64,000 nt of DNA, from positions 49,655,149 to 49,719,148 of the forward strand of contig NC_063166.1 in NCBI RefSeq assembly GCF_023159225.1, given 5' to 3'. The stretch is from Perognathus longimembris pacificus (lineage: Eukaryota > Chordata > Mammalia > Rodentia > Heteromyidae). This document shows positions 23,256 through 32,810 of the stretch, in pieces. A program made the translations under genes and the position numbers. A model generated the notes under the pieces. That model was given only the letters and a program-made list of their open reading frames with translations. It was not told where the DNA came from and did not search any database. The stretch's first letter is position 1. Each line of letters opens with the position of its first letter.

Positions 23256-23256
23256 A
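23026..23256 (+). repeat. Second IDL-Geo SINE abutting the first, (TAAA)n tail
   Basis: Starts directly after the downstream target duplication of the previous copy. It has its own head ('gggctgggaatgtaacttag', 'gggttcgattcctcagtacc') and tail. Its A-rich end has become a regular (TAAA)n array at 23218-23256. Confidence 0.92.
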
Positions 23257-23404
23257 CCCCATTCCTTCCTCCAAATTCAGTATCTATATATCAAATTAGG
23301 AGTGATGACATGACAAAAAGAGAATAGTTTTAGTTGCGACAAATGTTGGCATCTTCCCAATTTCATCCATTAATTCACTAATTTATTTGTTCACCAGTAC
23401 CCCA
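23257..23404. other. Unique spacer
   Basis: Nothing recognised. Confidence 0.5.
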
Positions 23405-23439
23405 TCTCTCTCTCTCTCTCTCCCTCCCTCCCTCCCTCT
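23405..23439. repeat. (TC)n / (CCCT)n microsatellite
   Basis: TC units followed by CCCT units, directly upstream of an antisense Geo-type fragment; purine-rich on the minus strand, so it may be the grown 3' tail of that SINE. Confidence 0.9.
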
Positions 23440-23448
23440 GCCTCTCAA

Positions 23449-23600
23449 GCCATGCCTCTAGCCCTGCTTTTTTTGCTGATTATTTTAGGGGTAAATTCCC
23501 ATCAATTTTTTTCTCTGTCTAGACTGGCTTTGAACTGCAGCCCTTCAGCTCTTGGCCTCCTGAGTAGCTAGCATTACAGGTGTGAGCCACCAGCAGATGG
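23449..23600 (-). repeat. Geo-type SINE, antisense, partial
   Basis: The head is clear ('agactggctttgaactgcag', 'ctcctgagtagctagcatta', 'aggtgtgagccaccag'); only a remnant of the tail ('catgcctctagccctgc') remains. Confidence 0.8.
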
Positions 23601-23649
23601 CTCATTATATTTTTAAAATAAAGTCTTGAGTTTGTGCTTAGGCCAATCA

Positions 23650-25045
23650 CTATTTTTTATTATTAATTTTGAAAAAGTGATGGGCATTACCTAAGTAATG
23701 GTTACTTTAAAAAAAAAAAAAAAACAATGTTATGCCATCCTTCATTTACTCAGGCTTATCCCTACCCTCCCATCCCCCAAGTTGTAAGGTTGATATCCAA
23801 CCTATTGTTAAGTGAGTATCATTGTTGCATTACTTCATGTTTGACCTGCTATTTCTGTGATTCCCTTTCCCTTCCCCTGGTCGAATAACCTTATACACAA
23901 GACACAAGGCACAGAAAATTAAGAGAAATGAAAGGGGGGGGGGGAACCACTGAAAATTTAAAAAAAAAAAAAAACTATGTACACTAAAAACTAAGAACCT
24001 CTTGTTTCCATATCTTGGAGTTCATGTTGGTATACTACATCATATATGGTCCTATGTACTAAGCAATTGGGTTGTTGAGATCCCCTGATAAGAATATCAT
24101 AGACATATTCTAGTTCTTACAAATGAAGGAAACCATGCAACCTACTTTTCTTTGGGTTCGAATTACTTCACTTAATATAATTTTTCCCAGGTCTTTCCAT
24201 TTCCTTACAAATTGGGCAATGTCATTCTTTCTGATGGAGACATAGAACTCCATTGTGTATATATACCACGTCTTCTTGATCCATTCATCTACTGAAGGAC
24301 ATCTGGGTTTATTCCACATCTTTGCTATGGTTAAATAATGCTGCAATGAACATGGTTGTGCTGGTAACTTTAATATGGTGTTGTTTGTGGATATTTGTGT
24401 AAATGCCCAAAAGAGGGACTGCTGTATCATAGGGAAGCTCTAAGTTTAGTCTTTTGAGGAACCTCTATACTGCTTTCCAGAGTGGTTGAACCAGTTTGCA
24501 TTTCCATCAACAGTGTAGTAGCATTCACCTTTGGCTACATCCCCTCTGGCATCTGTTTTTATTAGATTTCTTGATAATGGCCATTCTAACTGGTATGAGG
24601 TGGAATCTCAATTTTTTTAATGTTGTTTTGTTTTCATTTCTTTTATGGACAGAGATGTTGAGCACTTCTTCATGTTTTGCTTGGCTATTCCTATTTCCTC
24701 TTCAGAGAAGTCTCTCTTTAAGTCTTCAGCCCACTTGTTAATGGGCTGGTTGTTTCTTTTAAGGTTTTTTTTTTAAGGGTATTTAATTTCTTTAGCTGTA
24801 GGTATATTTTAATATATAAGGCCCTTGTCTGTTGTATGGCTAGTAAACATCTTCTCCCAGTCTGTGGGCTTTCTACGTATCTTGCAAGCTATGTCCTTTG
24901 CCATGCAGAGCTCTGAAGTTTAATGCAATCCCATTTGTTCAGCCTTTCTTTGATTTTCTGTGTTTCGGGGTCTTTATTGAGAGAGTTTTGACGTGTTAGG
25001 CAAACCTCTTCTTTGTACTTTCTGCATAGCTAGAATTATATCATG
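23650..25045 (-). mobile_element. LINE-1 3' fragment, antisense, longest in window
   Basis: Minus-strand 24110-24430 encodes the end of L1 ORF2 with the signature DEWIKKTWYIYTMEFYVSIR. Further ORF2 sequence in broken frames continues to about 25045 (antisense text 'cttctcccagtctgtgggct' and 'agctctgaagtttaatgcaa' is typical). The 3' UTR, with two A-runs and a G-run on the plus strand, extends to about 23650. It is 5'-truncated and crippled by stops and frameshifts. Its far end abuts a B1-like insertion. Confidence 0.9.
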
Positions 25046-25053
25046 TCCAACAT

Positions 25054-25172
25054 TTTATTGGTTAAGATGGAGTCTTTTGAATTTTTTGCTAAGGCTGACC
25101 TTAAGCCTTAGTCCTCCCAATCTCAGCCTCCTCAGTCATTAGTACTATAGGTGCAAGTCCTCACACCTGGCT
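25054..25172 (-). repeat. B1-like SINE, antisense
   Basis: Plus-strand text 'aatctcagcctcctcagtca', 'tataggtgcaagtcc' and 'tcacacctggc' is the reverse complement of a B1/7SL-type monomer. The short duplication 'tccaacat' at 25046-25053 and 25173-25180 supports these ends. Confidence 0.75.
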
Positions 25173-25180
25173 TCCAACAT

Positions 25181-25677
25181 GTCATGTTTGACGAGAAGTT
25201 TGACATTGCCTAAGATTTGGAACTGGTCTCCTGTTTAGAGGGCACCACTGTTCTGTCTGTATGGAGGAGTTATTATCACAATTTTGGGATGTATACATGT
25301 GTCTTCCAAAGGGCTGAAGTCAGAGAAACTCCTTGGGGAATGTTCACTTGAAGAAATTCTACCTGATGCAAACTCACACAATGGGCTACTGAGAATAAGC
25401 CACAGGGTCTTCCTTTTGCTAGTGACTAATTGGGAAACTGACTGAATGCTAAAGACTGCCCAGGTGTGCAGGAGAGTTAGGAGGTGCTCACAAGCTTGTG
25501 GGGCCTACTTTTTGTCTTGTGCTATTTGCACAATTTTGTATTATTCCTTCTGAGCCTCTGACAGAAAATTGAGACTGATAAACCAAGTGAGGAGCAATTT
25601 AATAAGAACTCTTTTGAGACTTTATAAAAAGACTCAATATCCATCTTCATGGTGGTAATATTGCAGATAGCCAAAAG
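25181..25677. other. Unique sequence
   Basis: Nothing recognised. Confidence 0.5.
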
Positions 25678-25692
25678 ATGGAATCAGTTCAG

Positions 25693-25931
25693 CCCCAGTG
25701 CCAGTGGCTCATGCCTATAATTTGAGTCACTCAGGAGTCTGAGATCTGAACATTGTGGTTTGAAACCAGCCCATGGACAAAAAGCTCACCTATCTCCAAT
25801 TAACCACAAAACAAATAAAGGTGGGGGGGAGTAAAGCATGACTCAAGTGGTGAGCACTAGTTTGGAGCAAAAACAGCTAAAGGATGGCTCACAGGCCCTG
25901 AGTTCAAGCTTCAAGACCACCATCACAACAA
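25693..25931 (+). repeat. Geo-type SINE with target-site duplication
   Basis: Head ('agtggctcatgcctataatt'), linker ('ctatctccaattaaccac') and a diverged tail. The duplication 'atggaatcagttcag' (25678-25692), repeated with two changes at 25932-25946, marks both ends. Confidence 0.9.
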
Positions 25932-25946
25932 ATGGAATCAACTCAG

Positions 25947-26449
25947 TTGTCCATCTACAAATGATACACAATTAAATAAGCCAAATATAGTATGTACATT
26001 GTGTGACATATTATATAGACTTTCCCTAAAAAGGAAAGAATTTCTGACACATGCTACAGTACTAGTGAAACTTGAGATCAACAAACAAAGTGAGAGGAGA
26101 TGGTCACAAAAAGCCTAAAATCACTACAGTGCTGGGTGTCGCACTCCTATGAGGTACCTAGAGAAATCACATTCAGAGAGCCCTGGAGAGGGAGGAGGTT
26201 GCTCTCGGGTGAGGAGGGGTAGAGGAAAGGAGGATAACATTGTTATTCAATGGCAACAGGTTCTCAGTTTTGTGAGATGGATAAGTTCTAGAAACAAACG
26301 GGGTGGTGGCTGCACAACCATGTGAATGTGGTTATCAGCACCATTCCCTCTAAGATTGATTATGGTAGCTAATTTCATATTCGGTGCACAAGAGACTTCT
26401 CATTTGATGCAGGCCTACTGCTTCCTGTGTTCCCCAGTTTTATTAGCAA
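25947..26449. other. Unique sequence
   Basis: Nothing recognised; the 120-codon frame beginning at 26326 is discussed under rejected items. Confidence 0.5.
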
Positions 26450-26473
26450 CAGCAGCAGCAGCAGCAGCAGCAG
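26450..26473 (+). repeat. (CAG)8 trinucleotide repeat
   Basis: Eight uninterrupted CAG units in unique sequence, preceded by a CAA. I see no reason to think it is coding: the frame that reads it as Ala runs on into an ATT repeat and a SINE. Confidence 0.95.
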
Positions 26474-26633
26474 TATTTATAGAGGAATGTGATTATTCTA
26501 GAGAGCAATGGCTAGAACTCAGGGATGCAGATGGTTTATCAACTAATCTCATTACATATATGAGGGCTACAAGGAATGATGAGAACCTTAAATCCATTGG
26601 ATTGAAAAAGAAACATTGTTCCTTTTTAAAAAA

Positions 26634-26660
26634 GTATTATTATTATTATTATTATTATTT
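26634..26660. repeat. (ATT)n microsatellite
   Basis: About nine ATT units directly at the 3' edge of an antisense Geo-type SINE, so probably derived from its A-rich tail. Confidence 0.9.
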
Positions 26661-26886
26661 TGGTGGTGGCCGTCGTCCTGGGGCTTGAACTCAGGGCCTG
26701 GGCTTTGTTGCTCAAGGCAAGTACTCTACCATTTTGAGCCACAGCTCCACTTCCAGTTTTTCTGGTGATTATTTGGAGACAAGAATATCATGGACTTTCC
26801 TGGCCAGACTGGTTTTGAACCATAATCTTCAGATCTCAGCCTCCTGAGTAGCTAAGACTACAGGCACGAGGCACCAGTGCCCAGTG
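26661..26886 (-). repeat. Geo-type SINE, antisense, full length
   Basis: 'gcttgaactcagggcctggg', 'gagccacagctccacttcca', 'ctcagcctcctgagtagcta' and 'aggcacgaggcaccagtgcc' in order; moderately diverged. Confidence 0.9.
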
Positions 26887-27134
26887 TTCTTTTTTTATTT
26901 AAACAAAAATATTATCATTCAAATGTTGGAATAATTAATATGTCCCAAAAATATATGAGTTTCCCTGATAATGCAGGGAAAATGCACTGTGTCCTATACA
27001 TGAACACCCCACGTAGGCCAGCCCAATCCAGAGTCCCACTGGTCCATACTCTCTAGAGGTATAGATTTCACATCATCTTGCTTAGAGGGGTGTGGTACCC
27101 ACTCTCTAAGTTGCTTCCTCCCCCATCATTGCAG
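26887..27134. other. Unique sequence upstream of the candidate exon
   Basis: No repeat recognised. The last 25 bases form a pyrimidine-rich tract ending in TTGCAG, which would serve as a 3' splice site. Confidence 0.5.
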
Positions 27135-27220
27135 GCATCTCACCAGAACACCTGGAGAGGATGAGGAGGCGAAGCCTAGCAGTCAGTTTGCATAAGACAA
27201 ACTTCAGTCCACAAATACAG
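27135..27220 (+). CDS. Candidate internal coding exon, unidentified
   Basis: This 86-nt stretch has the layout of an internal exon. It follows a good acceptor (C/T-rich tract, then 'cattgcag') and precedes a GT donor ('acag|gtaatc', weak at +5). One frame, starting at the third base, stays open for all 28 codons and begins ISPEHLERMRRRSLAVSLHK; the other two frames have stops. It would enter with two bases completing an upstream codon and leave in phase 0. The peptide is basic and rich in Ser and Arg, as in disordered or phosphoregulated segments of large proteins. I cannot name the gene, and I see no partner exon in the window, which would require introns of at least 27 kb upstream and 36 kb downstream. 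An 86-nt open frame between AG and GT can arise by chance. Confidence 0.3.
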
Positions 27221-27484
27221 GTAATCAAACAGGAAGAGGCAAATTGCTCATGAACTATAGAGAATCAATGAACCTGGCCATGAAGGTTCAACCAACCACA
27301 GAGAATCTACCCACAGTCCCCAAGCTGGCCTCAATCCACCCCAGAAATCACTGTCCTCCATACGAGGACTCAGGAAGGGAAAGGGACAAAATGACAACTT
27401 TTGTGCCCATACTCCAGCTGGCATATGAGGGAACAGCCAAACTTCTTAAAGGTGCTGCAGGTGACAGGCCCCAGACAATACAGA
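27221..27484. other. Unique sequence
   Basis: Purine-rich unique sequence; an 85-codon frame (27244-27501) has no recognisable homology. Confidence 0.45.
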
Positions 27485-28068
27485 CTTGTGTCCAAGTGTG
27501 AATGTGGGTGTGTGTGCAGGAACTTCCTTATGAACGTCTATGTTGTGTGTGAGAATGTGTGCACATGTGTAAGAGAATAGTGTATCAAGTCTGCGAGCTG
27601 AGAATGTGGGTGGCACTGTCTCACCCAGTGAGTGTGTTTCATGACTATGTGAGTATATTTGAGTAGAACTCTTCATGTTTTTGTATATGTCTGTATATAT
27701 AAGTTATGTGTACTTTTATCTGTTTTTATATTTGTGTGAGAAAATAAGTGAGTGTATGTGTATGAATGTATATGATTTTGTGTATACATATAGATGTATG
27801 TTTGCATGTAGGAGTATATATATATCTACATTGGAATACATGTTTGTGTTAATTTATGTAATTGTGTGTGGATATGTGCATAATTGTGTGAGAATGTGTG
27901 TATACCTGTGTGTGAGCATGTGTGTGAACATGTGTAACCCTGGCATATGTGTAGAAGTGTACATATCTTTAAGATTGTGTGGATGTGTGTGGGGATCTGC
28001 ACAATGCTATGTGAGTGTGTGAACATAGGTGAATCCTGTGTGAGCATGTGTGTGTATATTCTTGCACA
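27485..28068 (+). repeat. Degenerate TG-rich (TGTGTR)n tract
   Basis: About 580 bp made of imperfect TGTG, TATG and GAATGTGTG units with no pure array longer than about 10 bp. It looks like a very old and mutated (TG)n or minisatellite tract. All frames crossing it (Cys/Val/Tyr-rich on +, His/Thr/Ser-rich on -) are composition artefacts. Confidence 0.75.
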
Positions 28069-29391
28069 TCTGTGCACACCAGGCCACCCCTCCTGGCTAC
28101 CCAGCTAGGACAAGAATGTGCAGGGCTGCTGTCACTACCTTGGGGACTGTGTGTCCCATTCATCACAGGCACATCGGAGGTTCTTTGTCCCCTTTCTTTC
28201 CCATCTGAAAGCAACTCTTGAAGTGTAACTGCATTTGTTTGGAGAAGGTCCCTCTCCTTAGGTGAGCCCTCTTTGTCCATGTGACTGGCGGGCCATGGAC
28301 AAGATGTACAGCCCTGAGGCTTTAAAATAGCCGGGCACATTTCCCTCTGCCTGCAAGACACAATTCTGGCCCTGTGGCCTTTCAGATTCATTTGCAGGTA
28401 AACACGCTGGGACTGGCCACAGACGAGAGACCAACCCGCATGGTCACAGCTGTGCCACATCATGGCGCACCCCGACACCCGGCCTGCACAAGAATGTTTG
28501 CTGTCACCCCAGGCTGTGGGTAGCAAATATTTTCCATAGCTCACCAAGGAGAGAGGCTTCATAGAGCATTCCCAGAGAAGTGGATGCAGGAGTGGCCAAC
28601 TTGTTCCAACATTCATGAGCTGAGTGTGTGGATTCTCCGGAAAACACAAAATCAAAATGTTAGGGCTGAACCATTCTGCACCCCCTACTACAAACTTTCC
28701 AGACGTATTAAAGTCCTTTATGTAAATAAATACAAACAAAAAAAAATTACTGATTCTCTGGAAGGTGGGGATCATCCCTCCAGGCTGACAAGTTGTGGAG
28801 AAACTCCGTATGTCTGCCTAGCTCTTCACAGCTGTCGACACACATGGTAAAGGTACTCCAGCAATGATATTGCCAGCCCTGTGTTTCTCTGAATAAAGGG
28901 AGGATGGAGAGGGCTTAGGGGCTGAGGCTGTCCTGGTGGACTTGGGACAGACCTATGTTCTCTACCTCTCTTGGAAAAAAGGATCAAGGTGGAACTATCC
29001 AGAAAACCTCAATGACACTTGTAAGAAACATTCCTGGATTTCTGCTTCCTGGTTTCAACCCAGTTTGTTAAATAGTCAAGGAAGCTAGATGGCCCAAAGA
29101 TACTACCCTCCATCCTAGGCTCCATACAGCCAAAAGCCCCAGGACTAGCCTTAGACCAGTTAGCTCTTGTCAGGCCAGCGTAACTCCAGTTCCAGGGAAA
29201 TGGATTTTCTGTCTGAGCAAAGCATATCAAAATGTAGCAAAGTTCCTGAATGTTGAACCACAGCTGAGCCTCTCCAGTACATGGTATGTGAAGAAAGGGA
29301 GGAGTTAGCTATACCTGGCAGGAGCTCTAAGCCCAGATGGAGGGGGAGGGGGTAGGAGGGACTTGTTTAGCTTTTCCAGGAAATGCTAAGC
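28069..29391. other. Unique sequence
   Basis: No repeat recognised in 1.3 kb. It carries most of the longest frame in the window (minus strand, 27969-28775, 268 codons), whose C-terminal part reads the TG-rich tract. I treat that frame as probably non-coding. Confidence 0.45.
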
Positions 29392-29408
29392 AAGAATGTG
29401 AGGCCCTG

Positions 29409-29617
29409 GAGCTGGGAATGTGGCTTAGCAGTACAGTGCTTGCCTAGCATGCATGAAGCCCTGGGTTCGGTTCCTCAGCACCACAGAAACAGAAAAAGCC
29501 AGAAGTGGTACTGTGGCTCAAGTGATAGAGTGCTAGCCTTGAGCAAAAAGAAGCCAGGGACAGTGCTCAGGCCCTAAGTTCAAGCCCCAGGACTGGCAAA
29601 AAAAAAAAAAAAAAAAG
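29409..29617 (+). repeat. IDL-Geo SINE inserted in an older SINE end
   Basis: Head 'gagctgggaatgtggcttag', B box 'gggttcggttcctcagcacc', shared tail and a 20-A run. The duplication 'aagaatgtgaggccctg' at 29392-29408 recurs with one change at 29833-29849. Those bases are themselves the end of a Geo-type tail, so this copy landed in an older SINE remnant. Confidence 0.92.
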
Positions 29618-29710
29618 AAAGAAAGAAGGAAGGAAGGGAGGGAGGGAGGGAGGGGGGGAGGGAGGGAGGGAGGGAGGGAGGGAGGGAGGGAGGGAAGGAA
29701 AGGAAGGAAA

Positions 29711-29747
<37 letters not shown>

Positions 29748-29832
29748 GAAGGAAGGAAGGAAGGAAGGAAGGAAGGAAGGAAGGAAGGAAGGAAGGAAGG
29801 AAGGAAGGAAGGAAGGAAGGAAGGAAGAAAGA
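29618..29832 (+). repeat. (GGAA/GGGA/GAAA)n array grown from a SINE tail
   Basis: Blocks of GAAA, GGAA, GGGA, GAAA and again GGAA total about 215 bp. They lie between the SINE poly(A) and its downstream target duplication, so the array arose inside the insertion. Confidence 0.95.
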
Positions 29833-29924
29833 AAGAATGTGAAGCCCTGAGCTCAAGCCCTGGTACTGGTCTGCACACTCACACATGCACACACACATAC
29901 ACACACAAACACACACACACACAA
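29833..29924 (+). repeat. Older Geo-type SINE end plus (CA)n
   Basis: The remaining 3' end of the older SINE ('gccctgagctcaagccctgg', 'tactggtctgcac') continues into an imperfect CA array (29879-29924). Confidence 0.85.
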
Positions 29925-30144
29925 ATGTACTGACACATTCTAAAATTTAGATGTCCCTTAAAAAGTTACACTGAGTTAAAGAACTCAAACTTAGTTGAGA
30001 TAACCTTACAATCTTGTAGATCTATGAAAAGCACTGAGTATTACACTTTATAATGATTAACTTCTCAATGCTTGAGAAATCATATTGAAACACAGGTTAT
30101 GTTCTCCATGTACCTGATCTTGACCATAAGTTGTTGTTTTGAAA
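29925..30144. other. AT-rich unique sequence
   Basis: Nothing recognised. Confidence 0.5.
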
Positions 30145-30248
30145 GGCTGGAGGGAGATTGGAGCATGGCACAGTTGGTAGAGTGCTAGCCAATGAGCAAA
30201 ACTGTCAGGTAGCTAGTTTGATTGCCAATCATGGACCAAAAAAAAAAG
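30145..30248 (+). repeat. tRNA/ID-like SINE, diverged, with A tail
   Basis: 'agcatggcacagttggtaga' fits a tRNA-type A box and 'ctagtttgattgccaatc' a decayed B box, about 50 bp apart, ending in an A-run. It differs from both main families and may be an old ID copy. Confidence 0.6.
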
Positions 30249-30452
30249 GAAGGAAGGAAGGAAGGAAGGGAGGGAGGGAGAGAGGAGGGGGAGGGAGGAA
30301 GGAAGGGAGGAAGGAAGGAAGGAAGGAAGGAAGGGAGGGAGGGAGGGGGAGGGAGGGATGGAGGAAGGAAGGAAGGAAGGAAGGAAGGAAGGAAGGAAGG
30401 AAGGAAGGAAGGAAGGAAGGAAGGAAGGAAGGAAGGAAGGAAGGAGAGAGAG
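30249..30452 (+). repeat. (GGAA/GGGA)n array
   Basis: About 204 bp of GGAA and GGGA units directly after a SINE A-tail. The Glu-Gly-Arg-Lys and Pro-Ser-Phe-Leu frames across it on both strands are artefacts. Confidence 0.95.
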
Positions 30453-30727
30453 AAGCAAATCTGAAGGAATTTTGTGTGCCTTTCCTCTTATGTTGGACTC
30501 CATTGCATACCACATAGGGAGACACTCATTTCTTCTTCCAGCAAGTTCATTCCTGCTACGCTACTAAAGGCAAGTAAGAAGCTAGTATCATTTTTCCCAC
30601 TAGGTCATACACTTGCATCTGGCAATCCAGAACATTCTTTTAGGATTGTTCTGCTGCCACCATGGTCATCTTAAATAACTAGGTGAAAACTGCCACTTGT
30701 CAATTTCAAACTTATACACCAGAAGAA
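30453..30727. other. Unique sequence
   Basis: Nothing recognised. Confidence 0.5.
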
Positions 30728-30950
30728 AGCCAGGTGGTGGCAGCTCACACCTGCAATCCTAACTATTCAGGAGGCTGAGATCTGAGGGTCTCGGTTCAAA
30801 GCCAGCCTGGGCAAGAAAGTCCATGTGACATTTAGCTCCAATTAACCACCAAAAAACTAGAGGTAGAGCACCAGGCTTGAGCAAAAGAGCTCAGGGACAA
30901 AGCCCAGGCCCTGAGTTCCAACTCCAGGACCACCAAGAAAAGGCAAAAAG
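30728..30950 (+). repeat. Geo-type SINE with shortened tail
   Basis: Full head ('gcagctcacacctgcaatcc', 'caggaggctgagatctgagg') and linker. The tRNA-like part lacks the 'gctgtggctcaagtgg' segment (A box) between 'aaactagagg' and 'tagagcacc', an internal deletion that should abolish its Pol III promoter. Confidence 0.88.
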
Positions 30951-31904
30951 AAAGAAAGAGACAGGAAGGAAATCATGTCTGTGACTTGCTGTTATTGCTA
31001 GTCAGTCTCTGAAAGGTATTGAGAACCTCAACTTTTTGCTAAATAGCATGACTTCTTAAAAAAAAAATCCCCTCCTCTACAACAACATTATGGGTTCTCA
31101 TTCTGGAAAATTCACAGTGCCTACTAATTGTTGTCTTCTAGCATGGCTTCATTGGACAGGAAAGGAAATAAAATGCATTCCTCTTAGAGTCACAGAACAC
31201 TGGGGCTGGTGTGACTTGGGAAAACACTGAGTCCTTATCTGCATCACAGACAATCTGGCAGATCTGTGAGGTGCTGAGGGTCACAAAGAAAATTCTGGAC
31301 CCTCCAGTGAGTCAAGATAGAATCCCCATTTCCACCAGAGCCCACCAGGCCCACCACTACCTGTGATCTAGATACCTGTCCACTCTCATTTCCTGTTCTG
31401 GTACATTCCATTTCAGCCCTACTAGTCTCTTTTAGTTGGTTTCTAAACATAGCAAGCAAGTACTTACCTCAGGACCTTTGTATATGCCCTTCTTCTTGCC
31501 CCATGCTCATACCATCTGACCCTTGTTTATATATCACTAACTCTGAGACATCTTTACCCTCTAAAATTTCTCCCCCAGCCTGTTCGGCTCCACCCCCTAG
31601 GCAAATCTAAGATTGTGCCTTTTTCAGTGGTTTAACAGCATCATGAAATCCTGAGAGTCTTTCTCCAAGCACCTGCAGCTCTAACTCTGTCTTAGGTGTT
31701 GCCTCTGGGAGCCAACTTAACACAACATACCCGAAAGATGTAGAGGTGCTTTCTGAGTGGCATTACCTGCTCTTTGGCTCTAGATCCACCTCTCTAGAGT
31801 AAATGCTTGTGAAATACCCAATGAAATGGCCAAGAAACAACAAGTAAACACTTCAAAACAACCAGAACCCAGAAACAATTACTTTAGAAGTTATGTGATC
31901 TTCG
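30951..31904. other. Unique sequence
   Basis: About 950 bp with no recognised repeat or gene. Confidence 0.5.
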
Positions 31905-32021
31905 TTTTTGTTTGGTTGTTTGAATCTTGCTAGGCAACCCACTCTGGCCTAGATAACTTATGATTCTTCTGTCTCAACCTCCTGAGTGCTGGGATTACAG
32001 GCATATGCCACCAGGCTTGGC
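31905..32021 (-). repeat. B1-like SINE, antisense
   Basis: 'tctcaacctcctgagtgctg', 'ggattacaggcatatgccac', 'caggcttgg' is the reverse complement of a B1 monomer. The duplication 'tgtgatcttcg' (31894-31904) recurs with one change at 32022-32032. Confidence 0.88.
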
Positions 32022-32032
32022 TGTGATCTTTG

Positions 32033-32299
32033 CTTTTTAATGCCAAATGTCTGGTTCCAGAGATGTGTTTGGACCTCGGCAGATCATGTTTACTTAACTA
32101 AATGTGCAAAGTCAAAGGAGATCACGTGAGCTACAGCAAACAGTCAACAGATGCATGCTATTTATTTGTTTTTTCAGTCCTTTCATATATCTTCATAAAC
32201 CACAGTCATTTTGCTTAGAGGTTGTTCCAAATCAGTCTTCACTGAGGGCAAGGCCATTTCTTCTAAGTTAATGACAATGTTGCCTGCAGTTTTGTTGTG
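32033..32299. other. Unique sequence
   Basis: Nothing recognised. Confidence 0.5.
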
Positions 32300-32535
32300 T
32301 GTTAGTCCTGGGGCTTGAATTCAGAGCCTGAACACTGTCCCTGAACTTACTTTATTTTTTTCCTCAAGGTTAGTACTCTATCACTTGAGCTATAGTTCCA
32401 ATTCTGGCTTTTTGCTGGTTAGTTGGAGGTAAGAGTCTCAACTACCTTCCTGCTCAGACTGGCTTCAAATCATGATCCTCAGATCTCTGCCTCCTGAATA
32501 GCTAGGATTACAGGTGTAAGCCACCAACACCCAAG
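32300..32535 (-). repeat. Geo-type SINE, antisense, full length
   Basis: 'gggcttgaattcagagcctg', 'atcacttgagctatagttcc', 'tctgcctcctgaatagctag' and 'gattacaggtgtaagccacc' in order. Confidence 0.9.
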
Positions 32536-32685
32536 GTACTATTTATTTTTAAAGGCAGGCATCTACACTGTCACATCCTTTGACAGTAACATGTACCTAT
32601 AGTTACTATCTCAGCTACTCTAAGAAGAGATAGAATATAATAGCTTCTGTCACCCCACATTGTCTTAGCTTAGAAGTCACACATA

Positions 32686-32797
32686 ATACCAAGTTTGATG
32701 GCCCATGCTTCTAATTCAAGCATTTGGCCGGCCGAGATAGGAGGACAGAATTTCAAACCAGCTGGGGCTCCATAGTGAGACGCTGTCTGAAAAACAA
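32686..32797 (+). repeat. B1-like SINE, sense
   Basis: 'gatggcccatgcttctaatt', 'ggccggccgagataggagga', 'ctccatagtgagacgctgtc' follow a B1 monomer. It ends in an A-rich tail leading into the next microsatellite. Confidence 0.8.
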
Positions 32798-32810
32798 ACA
32801 CAATAGATAG

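Noticed and set aside
24110..24430. Protein-like frame with a clear reverse-transcriptase-type ending
   Set aside because: It is the end of L1 ORF2 in a truncated, frameshifted antisense copy, so it is annotated as a mobile-element fragment, not a gene. The same applies to 13686-13871.
26326..26688. 120-codon frame with a poly-Ala run
   Set aside because: The Ala run is the CAG repeat in another frame, and the end reads through an ATT repeat into an antisense SINE.
27969..28775. Longest open frame in the window (268 codons, minus strand)
   Set aside because: The C-terminal third simply translates the TG-rich tract into His/Thr/Ser. The rest has no recognisable domain, there is no promoter or CpG context, and no frame bias is evident. 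A conservation test could reopen it.
29533..29922. Pro-Ser-Phe-Leu and Glu-Gly-Arg-Lys repeat 'proteins' over the purine arrays (also at 30158-30517, 33680-34054, 54224-54696, 57242-57598)
   Set aside because: All are translations of tetra- or pentanucleotide microsatellites, open in several frames and on both strands at once.
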